Virus record (IMG/VR): IMGVR_UViG_3300033153_009093
Location: 116,375-180,374 of that record
Strand: one strand, 5' to 3'
DNA: 64,000 nucleotides
From: a virus
Positions 49,058 through 57,747 of this stretch are shown here, one piece after another; positions within the stretch are counted from its first letter, which is position 1, and each line of letters opens with the position of its first letter. The notes beneath the pieces were generated by a model that saw only the letters and a list, made by a program, of their open reading frames with translations, searched no databases and was not told the DNA's origin. Both the position numbers and the translations under genes were made by a program.

Positions 49058-49520
49058 CATTTATACTTATTCTCATGGCTGCGATGTCGTTTTAGAAAAG
49101 TTATTTAATGAACTAAGAGATGTTTTTAATATCAAAGAAAGTATAAATGACATGTTTTATATTTCAACACTTTGCGATGATGACGGATATTATAGTTATT
49201 TATCAGAAAAATTAGATAACGATGATTGGGAAAATAAAGAATTAGAAATTTCCGAAGAGTTATTATTAATTTTAAAAGATGAAAATGCAGATTGGAAAGC
49301 GTTAAGTAATGCCGTTAACGAAGCGAAAGAAGATGTAAAATATAATAGAACAGAGAAACCAAAATGGATGCATGAAGCGGAAAAAGATTCTGGTTGGGAC
49401 GGTTTCGCATCATCTACATATATTAATATTATTCCGAAAGAAGAGAAGTACGAAAAGGTGGCAACTTTATTTTATAATTTAATTTATAGCACTGACCATG
49501 AAGCTACAAGAGATGGTTGA
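48996..49520 (+). CDS. Unknown protein, copy 1 of a duplicated pair
   Basis: 174 residues. Begins MKEIKLKLHSIVDLITNSST, identical to the 50191 gene in its first 20 residues. The rest is acidic and diverged, with PKWMHEAEKDSGWD near the C-terminus matching PDWMDGLGEDSASN in the copy. Function unknown. Confidence 0.65.
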   Translation: MKEIKLKLHSIVDLITNSSTVIYTYSHGCDVVLEKLFNELRDVFNIKESINDMFYISTLCDDDGYYSYLSEKLDNDDWENKELEISEELLLILKDENADWKALSNAVNEAKEDVKYNRTEKPKWMHEAEKDSGWDGFASSTYINIIPKEEKYEKVATLFYNLIYSTDHEATRDG

Positions 49521-49546
49521 TTAGCGGTAAATATAAAAAATAGTAT

Positions 49547-49576
49547 ATAGGAGACTAATAATCTCCTATTTTTTTT
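49547..49576 (+). terminator. Terminator after copy 1
   Basis: ATAGGAGA pairs with TCTCCTAT, 7-base loop, eight T. Confidence 0.88.
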
Positions 49577-49585
49577 AATAAAATT

Positions 49586-50070
49586 ATGAAAGAATATAAA
49601 AAAATAGTTGAATATATTAATACTGATATAAAAGAAATAGTACTTAATGACAATTAGAAAAAAGTTATTAAATATATTGAAAGAAATAATAATAATAATA
49701 TTATTATATTTAAAGATAGACAAGTAGGATTTACTACTTTGACAAATTTATATATATATTGTATAAATTTTTATATGAAAAAGAAAGTAGCGTGATAGCT
49801 TGTCATAGTCAAAGAATGGTAAATTGTTGCAAAGATGACATTATAAAAATTATTAGTAGACAAAAAACTTTACAAGATATTCTGATTACTAATAATAAAA
49901 TTTCATATCATGATCGCAATGATGAAATTACTATAAGATTTATTACTAATTCATATGAGTATAAAAGTTGCAGTATTAATAATTTAATAATAAACGATTC
50001 TGATTATATAGAAAATTTTAGATACACATTTACAACTTATTATACATCTATAATGTACAATAAGTTGTAA
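49586..50070 (+). pseudogene. Truncated, frameshifted terminase-like ATPase fragment
   Basis: The first frame (49586-49795) reads one TAG and reaches IIIFKDRQVGFTTL, like the Walker A region of gp17-type large terminases (RQxGKTT). It stops at TGA. The next frame (from about 49759 to 50070) continues with SSVIACHSQRMV and NLIINDSDYIENF, comparable with gp17 sequence after Walker A and around Walker B. A shift near 49760 would join them. The nuclease half is absent. A remnant of a duplicated terminase is the best reading; a programmed shift is less likely. Confidence 0.55.
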
Positions 50071-50073
50071 AAT

Positions 50074-50095
50074 TATACTATCTATAGATAGTATA
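50074..50095. repeat. 22-bp perfect palindrome
   Basis: Self-complementary with no spacer, centred on CTATAG, four bases after the stop at 50070. A separate 10-bp stem (ACAACTTATT with AATAAGTTGT) lies just upstream. Confidence 0.9.
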
Positions 50096-50190
50096 CATTG
50101 TGAATTTATAAAAGATTTACTAATGAAATACGGAGCTATATTTTTATTAAACACTTCAGTATAATAATAATTAATAAGGAAAAAAATAAT

Positions 50191-50252
50191 ATGAAAGAAA
50201 TAAAATTAAAATTGCATAGCATTGTTGATCTGATTACTAATTCATCTACAGT
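50191..50252 (+). repeat. 62-bp direct repeat, copy 2
   Basis: Exact match to 48996-49057. Confidence 0.95.
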
Positions 50253-50655
50253 TTTATATACTGACAGTAGAAAATCCGAAGAAGCTTTGATAAATGTTAT
50301 GGGAGAAATTTTTAAATTACATAATATTGATAAAAAAGTAAAAGACGTATTTGATATTTCAGTAACCGTTGAAGATCTCGATGAACATATTTATAGTTAT
50401 ATTTATGATAATCCTGATGAGTTTGAACTTGAATATGATGATGATCTAGGTTCAAAAGTAAATGATTTGACTATTCAATATATGGAAGATTTTAAATCTG
50501 GTAAGATTAAAATGCCTGATTGGATGGATGGTTTAGGCGAAGATTCTGCAAGTAATTGGATTTCTATTGTATCAAAAGAAAAAGAGTACGAATATTTAGC
50601 AGGATTATTAGAAAAATTAATTTATAGTATTGATGTAGAAGAAGGAATTGAATAA
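50191..50655 (+). CDS. Unknown protein, copy 2 of a duplicated pair
   Basis: 154 residues, same first 20 residues as the 48996 gene, then acidic. AAGGAAAAAA upstream. Function unknown; the DLITNSST motif recurs in many phage proteins of unknown role. Confidence 0.65.
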   Translation: MKEIKLKLHSIVDLITNSSTVLYTDSRKSEEALINVMGEIFKLHNIDKKVKDVFDISVTVEDLDEHIYSYIYDNPDEFELEYDDDLGSKVNDLTIQYMEDFKSGKIKMPDWMDGLGEDSASNWISIVSKEKEYEYLAGLLEKLIYSIDVEEGIE

Positions 50656-50676
50656 TTGAATATGATAGTTATCTTA

Positions 50677-50727
50677 AGTTGTCTATATAAGATTTAAGCT
50701 ACTTTTTATAGTTTTATATAGACAACT
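50677..50727. repeat. 14-bp perfect stem with 23-base loop
   Basis: 50677-50690 pairs exactly with 50714-50727. It lies in the 190-base non-coding gap 50656-50845, which otherwise holds no ORF I can support. It could be a structured RNA or a 3' processing/termination signal. Confidence 0.85.
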
Positions 50728-50807
50728 ACCTAAATTATGTCATCGGTTTAAATTAGAGGCTATTCTGTTACGCTATTAAAGAACTATTGTCTATTATTCA
50801 ATTAAGA

Positions 50808-50845
50808 AATAGGGGCAATTATTAATGTTACCGAGTCCCTATTTT
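50808..50845 (+). terminator. Possible terminator between convergent genes
   Basis: AATAGGG pairs with CCCTATT across a 22-base loop, followed by a T run; loop is long, so moderate support. Confidence 0.45.
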
Positions 50846-51137
50846 TTATATAGCTACAAGCTTTCTGCCGCTATTTTCATCTATAAATATCTTAACAGTT
50901 GGTACATATGTTAATGCTTCTGCAACAGCGTAGGTATTATTAGAATTTTTATGTTGCGTAGTGACTTGCACGATACATCCACCATGTACTTGACATGCTT
51001 TAGTACTTTTCATCTATCCTTCATTTTCACTTGATGCTTTGTATAGTAGTTGAAACATATCACCATTTCCTTATTATTTCAACATCTTTTACATTTTTTC
51101 TTGTACCGTTTACATTGGAATTATTAAGTGTCTTCAT
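50846..51137 (-). pseudogene. Conserved phage protein, frameshifted, one TAG
   Basis: The intact 3' part is 70 codons (MFQLLYKASSENEG[TAG]MKSTKA...AVAEALTYVP...GRKLV). In my memory of this phage family the segment reads EGWMKSTKAM, placing Trp at the TAG. Upstream in another frame lies MKTLNNSNVNGTRKNVKDVEII, which is the usual start of the family, so a one-base shift near 51065 splits the gene. It could still be translated from 51058. Confidence 0.6.
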
Positions 51138-51190
51138 TGTTATATTAACCCATTTGTAATGTTTTAATATTACTTCAGAATTAATGAGTA

Positions 51191-51234
51191 TTTTTCTATA
51201 TCATAAGCAATATAAATTAAGTGGTATAGAAAAA
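51191..51234. repeat. 10-bp inverted repeat in the 51138-51355 gap
   Basis: TTTTTCTATA pairs with TATAGAAAAA around 24 bases. The gap shows no ORF I can support. Confidence 0.7.
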
Positions 51235-51322
51235 GGTTATAAATTATTACACATCTTTGAGGAAAATTAGATTAAAGATAAATGAAAACAATTAGATAGA
51301 ATTTACTCTTTTTGTTAAACAA

Positions 51323-51349
51323 TAAAAAACCGGGAAATTACTCCCGGTT
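51323..51349 (-). terminator. Terminator of the right minus-strand operon
   Basis: AACCGGGA with TCCCGGTT, 6-base loop, T run on the minus strand. It ends the array of small genes to its right. Confidence 0.9.
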
Positions 51350-51355
51350 ATATCA

Positions 51356-51697
51356 TTATTTATTTTCCATTTTATATTTTAAAAAATCAAATAATTCCCC
51401 TGCATCAAGAAGGGAGAACTTTTTATTATTATATTCGACCCATGCATATTCTTTATTAATACCATCTGCCGCTGACGGACTGTCATATAGCCACCAATCG
51501 AGCATTGTATAATTATCTTCTGGTTCATCTTCAAACTCTTTAGATAATGATTCAATAATTCTATCAACAAACTTATGAGTTATATTAAATAATACCGGTT
51601 CCTCAAAACAAACAGATATTGATTTCGATAATTTATTTTCTAATTCTAATTGATTAATAGTTTCATTAATTAAAGTTACGAAAGTTTCCCTTTTCAT
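51356..51697 (-). CDS. Unknown 113-residue protein
   Basis: Last gene of the right minus-strand array, 7 bases before its terminator. Acidic, Trp-containing (MLDWWLYDSP). No family seen. Confidence 0.6.
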   Translation of the reverse strand: MKRETFVTLINETINQLELENKLSKSISVCFEEPVLFNITHKFVDRIIESLSKEFEDEPEDNYTMLDWWLYDSPSAADGINKEYAWVEYNNKKFSLLDAGELFDFLKYKMENK

Positions 51698-51702
51698 ATA
51701 AT

Positions 51703-51924
51703 TTACCCTTTAAATTTAGTTAATACTTTTGATAGCAACGTTTGATATTCATTTAAAATATTATTAGTATATTCATTTGTGCAGCATATACCTGTTTCGG
51801 TGTATGCCATATAGTTACTTCCTATGTAACTATATGGACTTGTACAATTTTTATTATATGCAACTATTTTAACAATATCGCCATTATTTGTTAAATACTC
51901 TTTATTATACTTTAAACTAATCAT
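51703..51924 (-). CDS. Unknown 73-residue protein
   Basis: Small beta-rich protein (KEYLTNNGDIVKIVAYN), overlapping the gene before it by 8 bases. Not recognised. Confidence 0.55.
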   Translation of the reverse strand: MISLKYNKEYLTNNGDIVKIVAYNKNCTSPYSYIGSNYMAYTETGICCTNEYTNNILNEYQTLLSKVLTKFKG

Positions 51925-52345
51925 TTTTTATTTGTAAGGCTTTTAGATTGCTCATATCTTGCTTTAGCCCATCAATACATTGTTGGAAATATTTATCAAG
52001 TTCATTGACATGATTATTTATAAGCTCATTCCATTTTTCAGTGCAATCTTTTTTATTATCAAAAATATATAATTCATTTCCACAATACCCCCTCCAACCA
52101 GTATTATCAACTGGAGACAAGACTTTTTTTGACGGTTGATCATTCTTTTTTAAAACAAGAAAATGAGATGTAGAATAATGTATTGTTTTATTTGATGGTA
52201 ATTTTTCATTAGAAATAATAATACATTTACTAGGTGTTACTTTTCTTAATGGTTTTTTATGAAAGTCCGGTTGATTATAATCACAAATCCACACAATTTT
52301 ATTATCATGTTTACCTTCTCTCATTTCTTTTGTTGATATTTGCAT
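51917..52345 (-). CDS. Unknown 142-residue protein
   Basis: Mixed composition, with WRGYCGNELYIFDNKKDC near the middle. Operon member, no known motif. Confidence 0.55.
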   Translation of the reverse strand: MQISTKEMREGKHDNKIVWICDYNQPDFHKKPLRKVTPSKCIIISNEKLPSNKTIHYSTSHFLVLKKNDQPSKKVLSPVDNTGWRGYCGNELYIFDNKKDCTEKWNELINNHVNELDKYFQQCIDGLKQDMSNLKALQIKND

Positions 52346-52351
52346 AACTAT

Positions 52352-52675
52352 TTAATTCCTTTTATTCATTTGATTAATTGCAAAGCCGATAGCTCCTCCA
52401 ATCGATTCCCCTCCGTTATAATATTGAACAAGGAACTCAATATCGCCATTGGGTAATTTGTTTGCTTGATAAATATTCTCATATGTCACATCTTCTTCTT
52501 TTTTTATTTCATATATTTTATCACCCGCTAAAATATATAATTCATCGTATTTTTCGTAAAAATTATCCAATAAATCATCTTCATCTTCAATTTTATGACC
52601 TTTTAAATACATAAATTCTTTTAAAGAATTAGCCACTAAAGTTATAACACCCTTTCGAGTTTCTGTTTCGCTCAT
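52352..52675 (-). CDS. Unknown protein, paralogue of the next gene
   Basis: 107 residues beginning MSETETRKGVITLVANSLKEF. The same KGVITLVxNSL core opens the 52629 gene, so this is a local duplication. C-terminus Gly-rich (GGESIGGAIG). Confidence 0.6.
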   Translation of the reverse strand: MSETETRKGVITLVANSLKEFMYLKGHKIEDEDDLLDNFYEKYDELYILAGDKIYEIKKEEDVTYENIYQANKLPNGDIEFLVQYYNGGESIGGAIGFAINQMNKRN

Positions 52676-52841
52676 AATAAATATTTCCCTTTTTTGTTTT
52701 ATGATATAATATATTATAATATTGTTTAATGTTCATACATTCCACTATATGATTATCTTTAATAAAATCATATAAAGAATTATTCACTAAAGTTATTACT
52801 CCTTTATATGTATGAGTTTTGTTAATCGGTTTATAAAACAT
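52629..52841 (-). CDS. Unknown protein, short paralogue
   Basis: 70 residues from ATG 52841, chosen because AAGGAAA precedes it. Contains YKGVITLVNNSLYDF. It overlaps the start of its paralogue by 47 bases, which is long; its end may have been altered by a shift. Confidence 0.45.
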   Translation of the reverse strand: MFYKPINKTHTYKGVITLVNNSLYDFIKDNHIVECMNIKQYYNILYHKTKKGNIYYERNRNSKGCYNFSG

Positions 52842-53298
52842 TTTCCTTTTCCGCCAATGTTTTATAGTATATAAACTGATTAACAATTTGTTTAATATTT
52901 CCGATATTAAGATTATTATCTAAACTATAAAACTTTTCTAATAATTCAGTTTTGTTAAAAATTTCAGGCGACCAATGAGAAACTTTTTTAAGAGGAATTG
53001 ATATTAGTTTTACAGTGTCAATAGTATAAAAAAATCCCTTATAATAATATGCAGAATATCTAAAATTTTCAATAGTATAAATAGATACTACTTCGCAATT
53101 TTTAGGTAGTATAATAGCTTTTATACTATTCCATGTATTATTAGGAGTATTTTCATTGATGGATTCTTTTAATATATCAGTGAAAATTGGATTGTTTATA
53201 TATCCTTTAAGTAATTGGGTCATTTCTATAATATCAGAATAAGGTAAACAAGAAAGTTTTTTAGCTATTTCATCTATTGAAAATTTTAGGTTTATCAT
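52831..53298 (-). CDS. Unknown 155-residue protein
   Basis: Helical N-terminus, then beta-rich centre (YTIENFRYSAYYYKG). Overlaps the following gene by 11 bases. No family seen. Confidence 0.55.
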   Translation of the reverse strand: MINLKFSIDEIAKKLSCLPYSDIIEMTQLLKGYINNPIFTDILKESINENTPNNTWNSIKAIILPKNCEVVSIYTIENFRYSAYYYKGFFYTIDTVKLISIPLKKVSHWSPEIFNKTELLEKFYSLDNNLNIGNIKQIVNQFIYYKTLAEKENVL

Positions 53299-53325
53299 AT
53301 TTATTCTTTTCTTTTTTAATAATTA

Positions 53326-53538
53326 TTAAAAATAACATAAACTGCAAATAACGCTATCATCGTTCTTACTACATTTTTCATTTTCAAGAACAGGCCTTGA
53401 ACACCATTCACAGTATCCTATAACATCTTTACCGTTAATAGTATCAATAGTTGCGCCTTGTGGTACATCCCTTAAATAATCACATGTACCGTAATTTGTA
53501 ATATGCCATTCGATTATATGTTTTTTTAATTGATCCAT
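53326..53538 (-). CDS. Small zinc-ribbon protein
   Basis: 70 residues; GYCEWCSRPV and VICSLCYF give two CxxC pairs, so zinc binding is likely. Confidence 0.6.
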   Translation of the reverse strand: MDQLKKHIIEWHITNYGTCDYLRDVPQGATIDTINGKDVIGYCEWCSRPVLENEKCSKNDDSVICSLCYF

Positions 53539-53546
53539 GATATTTT

Positions 53547-53744
53547 TTAATAATTTTTATATTTAGTAAATATTAATTGATCCTGTATTTCTTTCCGAAT
53601 TTCTTGTTTTTCTTGCCCCCTAGAAAAAGGAGCAGTTTGAATATCTTCCATGACTTCGCAAAAACAATTTTGACCATGACCTTGAACGGTACATCTTCCG
53701 AATTGTTTTCTGTTTCTTAATAATTTATTTCTTGCATTGCTCAT
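53547..53744 (-). CDS. Unknown 65-residue basic protein
   Basis: Cys cluster RCTVQGHGQNCFC, then helical Gln/Glu/Lys-rich tail. Not recognised. Confidence 0.5.
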   Translation of the reverse strand: MSNARNKLLRNRKQFGRCTVQGHGQNCFCEVMEDIQTAPFSRGQEKQEIRKEIQDQLIFTKYKNY

Positions 53745-53794
53745 ATATAATCCAAGATAATATTAACAAATAATATATAAACTTTTCTTTTTAA

Positions 53795-54022
53795 TTATAA
53801 AATAACTATTTTTTCAATGATATAATAAGTGTTAATTTCAGGCGAGTATTTAGATATTTCTTCATGATATTTTAGCAATGGAAATATGGTAGATTTATAA
53901 TCTCTATAATATGTAAATAGCTTGTTTTCTGAATGGGATAAAGCAATATTTTTTTGAATATTAGTTTCAACCCTATATAATGCATAAATATCTTTTTGTT
54001 TTTTAAATAATTTTAAACACAT
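53795..54022 (-). CDS. Unknown 75-residue protein
   Basis: Tyr/Lys-rich; its start overlaps the end of the frameshifted gene upstream (54013). Not recognised. Confidence 0.5.
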   Translation of the reverse strand: MCLKLFKKQKDIYALYRVETNIQKNIALSHSENKLFTYYRDYKSTIFPLLKYHEEISKYSPEINTYYIIEKIVIL

Positions 54023-54530
54023 TTTAATTTATTAAGTTTTTTAGATGGTATAAATTGTAAGATTATTTTGTTTTTAAAATTTTCTATAACATAATTATAT
54101 TTTGGATGATAGAAAATATCAGTTTTATGAAGCTTTTTTATAACATCTTTAGATAAAGTATAACATTTATTTTCTAAGTTATCTATAAAATAATAGTCAA
54201 GAATTAAAAGTTCTTCTGTATTAATAAGATAAAATATAAAAATAGATAATAACGCTGTACTAATTGTATTATCTACATTTTTTAAATCATTAAAATCTAA
54301 ATGATCATAGTCATTATATAAAACATGATGAAGAATTTTAGAATAAACTTTAAAAGTATTTCCAAATCCCGGAAGTTGCCAATGAGTTAATATTTTTTTA
54401 TATAAGATATATAATTCATTATTGGAAGATTTTTTATTTAATTTTTTTTATAAAATTTATCCAATCTTAATGAATCAGCATCAAAACATTTTCCATCATT
54501 TCTATTACCGCTTTTATCATAAGTAAACAT
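54013..54530 (-). pseudogene. Frameshifted unknown gene (A8 tract)
   Basis: Starts MFTYDKSGNRNDGKCFDADSLRLDKFYKKN, then hits TAA right after an A8 run (54442-54449 on the plus strand). One base more would continue into a long open frame (LNKKSSNNELYIL...KLNKLKCV) ending at 54013. Either a true mutation or a homopolymer error. Function unknown. Confidence 0.6.
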
Positions 54531-54533
54531 GAA

Positions 54534-54770
54534 TTATATAATTGTTATATTATTTTTATTTTTGAAATAATTTTCCATGATAAATATTTTACCATTACCA
54601 TAGGCGGGTATTAATCCGTAGCCTTCAGATTCAAAAATCAATAAATCATTTTTTTTTTAGTTTTTTAACAAAATAAAAAATTTTATTACCAAAATCACAT
54701 TTCCATTTTGAAAAATCTTGATAATTACAATTAGTATAAATTTACTTTTTTTCTTTTTTTTATATTTCAT
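54534..54770 (-). pseudogene. Degraded unknown gene (A-run shifts)
   Basis: Fragments YTNCNYQDFSKWKCDFGNK and LLIFESEGYGLIPAYGNGK lie in different frames separated by an A10 run (54649-54658 on the plus strand), and a second A-rich stretch interrupts the start. The pieces look like one former protein. Confidence 0.5.
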
Positions 54771-54813
54771 TATATTTGAATGATATTAAAGAAATTTGGA
54801 ATTTGTAAATAAT

Positions 54814-54996
54814 TTAAACAGGTCTCCAGTCTATATCAGGTCGCCTTTTTACGAAATCGTCAAAGCAAATTGTAGCTTCTTGAGATTCGTAACTTTCGCC
54901 AGTATCGCAGTATACTTTATTATTCATTACAAAAAAACAATAATCCGTATCGTGTAAAACTCTGCCAGTTTTCTTTTTATAAAATTCTATTTTCAT
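54814..54996 (-). CDS. Unknown 60-residue protein
   Basis: MKIEFYKKKTGRVLHDTDYC...; TAATG overlap with the HNH gene stop. Beta-rich start. Unknown. Confidence 0.5.
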   Translation of the reverse strand: MKIEFYKKKTGRVLHDTDYCFFVMNNKVYCDTGESYESQEATICFDDFVKRRPDIDWRPV

Positions 54997-55526
54997 TAAT
55001 TTAATCCTTTAATTATATCGAAGAAATTAAATAAATATTTTTCATCAAATTTATTTTTTGCATAATTACACATTAATGAAATGAATTGTACATTATCTTT
55101 TACATACCCTTTAGAACTATCTATACGGTCAAGGGAAGCAGTATATAAAGGATCTGTTACAGCTTTATTAGTTCTATGATTTAATTTAATTTTAAGATAA
55201 GAACAAACACCCTTTTGATTGTCCCATATTTCTTTTAGATATTTTTCATCAATATTAATTTTTTTAGTAACTCTATTACGTACCGACTTCATATGAATTC
55301 TAAAAGGAGAATATTCATCTTTTTTAGAACCTTGCACAAGGTTAGAAGTATATAAACGATTACCTTTAGACGTAATAAAATTTTTTACATTTACACCTTT
55401 CCCGGTACAAGTTCTTGAACAATAAAATTTATAATTAGAATTCTTTTTAATTTGTCTATTATATTCTTTTAATTGTTTTTCAAATTCTTTATTACAGTGA
55501 TTACATTTTAAAGTTATGATTTTCAT
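54996..55526 (-). CDS. HNH homing endonuclease
   Basis: 176 residues. N-terminal zinc region (CNHCNKEF, FCSRTC), then an HNH core: CSYLKIKL, SLDRIDSSKGYVKDNVQF and NYAKNKF. This is the plan of phage free-standing HNH nucleases. It lies beside the tmRNA gene, 81 bases from its 3' end, a typical place for a homing nuclease near a conserved RNA gene. No TAG codons. Confidence 0.85.
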   Translation of the reverse strand: MKIITLKCNHCNKEFEKQLKEYNRQIKKNSNYKFYCSRTCTGKGVNVKNFITSKGNRLYTSNLVQGSKKDEYSPFRIHMKSVRNRVTKKINIDEKYLKEIWDNQKGVCSYLKIKLNHRTNKAVTDPLYTASLDRIDSSKGYVKDNVQFISLMCNYAKNKFDEKYLFNFFDIIKGLN

Positions 55527-55606
55527 AAAAAAACTCCACTAAGTTATATTTTTAATATTTATATCATATTAATTCAAACTTAGTGGAGTTCGCTAGAATA
55601 AAGTGG

Positions 55607-55965
55607 TGGTGGAGATGGAGGGAGTCGAACCCTCGTCATGAATATAGTCCCTCTATATAATTATTTACATGCATAGCTCTATTTAATCAGGTTTCATACT
55701 TTAGAGCTAAATAAAGCAAACACTCTATAGGATATATCCCGTTAAATTCATCGTTGATTACAGGTATGTTTCAACAACTATCAGATGAAGTCGATGGAAT
55801 GTTTAAATTATCTGAGTCAAATAATCATTCCAGCAAAGCTGATCAAGCAGCCATTGCAATTGCGTAATCGTCAGCAATTATATTTACAGTAAACCAAATA
55901 ACGCATTGATTAAAAGCGACATGTTATACAAACTTTCTATACCATTCGATACCTTGTTCATCCCC
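55607..55965 (-). ncRNA. ssrA: Transfer-messenger RNA (tmRNA)
   Basis: 359 bases. The 5' end GGGGATGA and 3' end CATCTCC-A-CCA form a 7-bp acceptor stem with one G-U pair, and the T arm GGTTCGACTCCC is canonical; CCA is encoded. The reading frame gives the tag VNIIADDYAIAMAA, ending in TGA at 55845-55843 (resume codon taken as GTA at 55887). It would rescue stalled ribosomes and tag products for proteolysis. Use of TGA avoids TAG, which is sense here. A TATAAT-like -10 lies at 55977-55972. Confidence 0.92.
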
Positions 55966-56044
55966 ATGTATATTATATTAATAATTTTTTTGATAATTCA
56001 TATAATTAATTATATCATATTTTTATTCAGAATACAAGTTATTT

Positions 56045-56311
56045 TTAACTATTTAACAACTTATTTTTATTCAGAATACAATCTTTACATAATTTTTGTG
56101 CGTCATGAAATCCATAAGGTTGAGTTTCAACCATTACATCTTTCACATTCAATGAATTGCACTCTTGACAACGCCCTTTATTTTTTACAGTTATAACTTT
56201 CCTTTTTATAACTAATATTCTATCAAAAATACTTTGAGGAATTTTTTTAATATTCCCTTTTTTAATATCATTATCAAGAAAATCAAGAAATAATTTTTTT
56301 ATATTATCCAT
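56045..56311 (-). CDS. Zinc-binding protein, unknown
   Basis: 88 residues; CQEC and CKDC pairs in the C-terminal half form a likely zinc ribbon. Helical N-terminus. Confidence 0.6.
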   Translation of the reverse strand: MDNIKKLFLDFLDNDIKKGNIKKIPQSIFDRILVIKRKVITVKNKGRCQECNSLNVKDVMVETQPYGFHDAQKLCKDCILNKNKLLNS

Positions 56312-56317
56312 AATAAT

Positions 56318-56737
56318 TTATATTATTACTATTTTATTACAACATTTACAAATGCCCGTTGATTTATTAGGTGAGGAATATTTACAAGAACAGCTACCGG
56401 CCATGCCAAGATACATTTCTTCAAAATCTTTTATATTAATAATAATGTTACTATAAAAAGAAGATACCACTTTTACTTTTTGTAGAATATCATTTAATGT
56501 ATTATTCTTTTTACTAACACCTAACAGTATACAAAGCTCGCAAATTATTTTGTTTTCAGTTTTTTGCTGTGCAATATACTTATTTGCTAATTTTGCAGTA
56601 ATATCAAATATCCATGTGGAATTATATATAATATCTTCTTTTAAAAAATACTCAGGCCATGTTCCATTATGCATAAGGTATTCATAAGCTTTTAAGTGGT
56701 CATCATCATCTTCATTAAAATATTCCGATATATTCAT
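56318..56737 (-). CDS. Unknown protein with Cys-rich tail
   Basis: 139 residues; helical, ending with CSCKYSSPNKSTGICKCCNK, a possible zinc site. Unknown role. Confidence 0.55.
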   Translation of the reverse strand: MNISEYFNEDDDDHLKAYEYLMHNGTWPEYFLKEDIIYNSTWIFDITAKLANKYIAQQKTENKIICELCILLGVSKKNNTLNDILQKVKVVSSFYSNIIINIKDFEEMYLGMAGSCSCKYSSPNKSTGICKCCNKIVII

Positions 56738-56746
56738 TTTTATATT

Positions 56747-56971
56747 TTACCTTCTGAAATTATCTATTTTGTACCAAGAATTCCCGCAACCTTTTAGATA
56801 GTATGCAGTGCAGCCGGGTCTTTTACATTTTAAACTTTGTAACGTTTTCATATTACCATAATCAAAATATCCTTCTTCCCAATCATGAAGACTAAAAAAA
56901 CAAAAAATATGGGGACATTTATAAAATCTATAAATGCATAATATTAATAAGAGTGTATATACATAGATCAT
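56747..56971 (-). CDS. Small membrane protein
   Basis: 74 residues; N-terminal helix IYVYTLLLILCIYRFY, then CKRPGC motif. Unknown. Confidence 0.55.
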   Translation of the reverse strand: MIYVYTLLLILCIYRFYKCPHIFCFFSLHDWEEGYFDYGNMKTLQSLKCKRPGCTAYYLKGCGNSWYKIDNFRR

Positions 56972-56973
56972 AC

Positions 56974-57234
56974 TTAACCTTCCTCCATTAAATACATAGT
57001 TCCATCAGTACCTTGTTTTTTAGGATTAACCCACATTAATTCTTGATGGGATTCAGAATGTATGTCAACTGGAACTTGAATCATTCCCGCTTTTATAGCA
57101 CTAACATTTAATTTAATTTTATTTTCTAATTTTATTTTATTTAATTTATAATTAGAAAAAATTAAAGAGGTTAGAATAATAGTTAAGCAAATACTTAAAA
57201 TCGCTATAAATGCAGTGTTGGTCATTTTTTTCAT
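56974..57234 (-). CDS. Small single-pass membrane protein
   Basis: 86 residues from ATG 57234 (GTG at 57246 is the alternative). Hydrophobic helix AFIAILSICLTIILTSLIF near the start, soluble C-terminal part outside. Unknown. Confidence 0.55.
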   Translation of the reverse strand: MKKMTNTAFIAILSICLTIILTSLIFSNYKLNKIKLENKIKLNVSAIKAGMIQVPVDIHSESHQELMWVNPKKQGTDGTMYLMEEG

Positions 57235-57293
57235 AGAAATATACACTAGTTGAATTTAATTTATAATTACAAAAAAAAATATAATAATTATGA

Positions 57294-57698
57294 TTAAGTA
57301 ATAGGTACAATTTGTACATTATGATTTGATCTGCCATAATCAATTTTATTTTCAAAATTTAATAATTTCTGAATTTCGGAATATTCTTTAAAAAATTTAT
57401 TTTTTGTAATTATATTAAATTGCCCTTTATGATCTTCGATAAATTTTTTAATTTTAAATTTATAACCCATTGAATGTATATCACCGATTTTAAAATTTAA
57501 ATCTATCAAAAAATCATAGAACTTAAATTCAACAGTATAAATATTTCCATAATTTTTGAATTGGGCGAAATAAGTACTAATATGTCTATTCATTCCACCT
57601 TTATCATATTGAGATAAAAGAAAACAATTTTTAACATCATCAATTTCAATTTCCTCAATCCAATTTTTAAAACAATATTTATTTATTTTAATTAACAT
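57294..57698 (-). CDS. Unknown 134-residue protein
   Basis: Lys/Phe-rich, alternating strands and helices. No motif recognised. Confidence 0.5.
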   Translation of the reverse strand: MLIKINKYCFKNWIEEIEIDDVKNCFLLSQYDKGGMNRHISTYFAQFKNYGNIYTVEFKFYDFLIDLNFKIGDIHSMGYKFKIKKFIEDHKGQFNIITKNKFFKEYSEIQKLLNFENKIDYGRSNHNVQIVPIT

Positions 57699-57747
57699 TT
57701 TAATTTTTTCTAATTATAAAAATATTTAATTTGATGATTTATTTATT

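Noticed and set aside
49484-49723. Minus-strand hydrophobic ORF of 79 codons
   Set aside because: Shadow of AT-rich plus-strand coding and terminator sequence; composition of Phe/Ile/Asn runs is typical of antisense A-rich DNA.
55906-56196. Plus-strand ORF of 96 codons
   Set aside because: It runs antisense over the 5' end of the tmRNA and a zinc-protein gene, and has no ribosome site.
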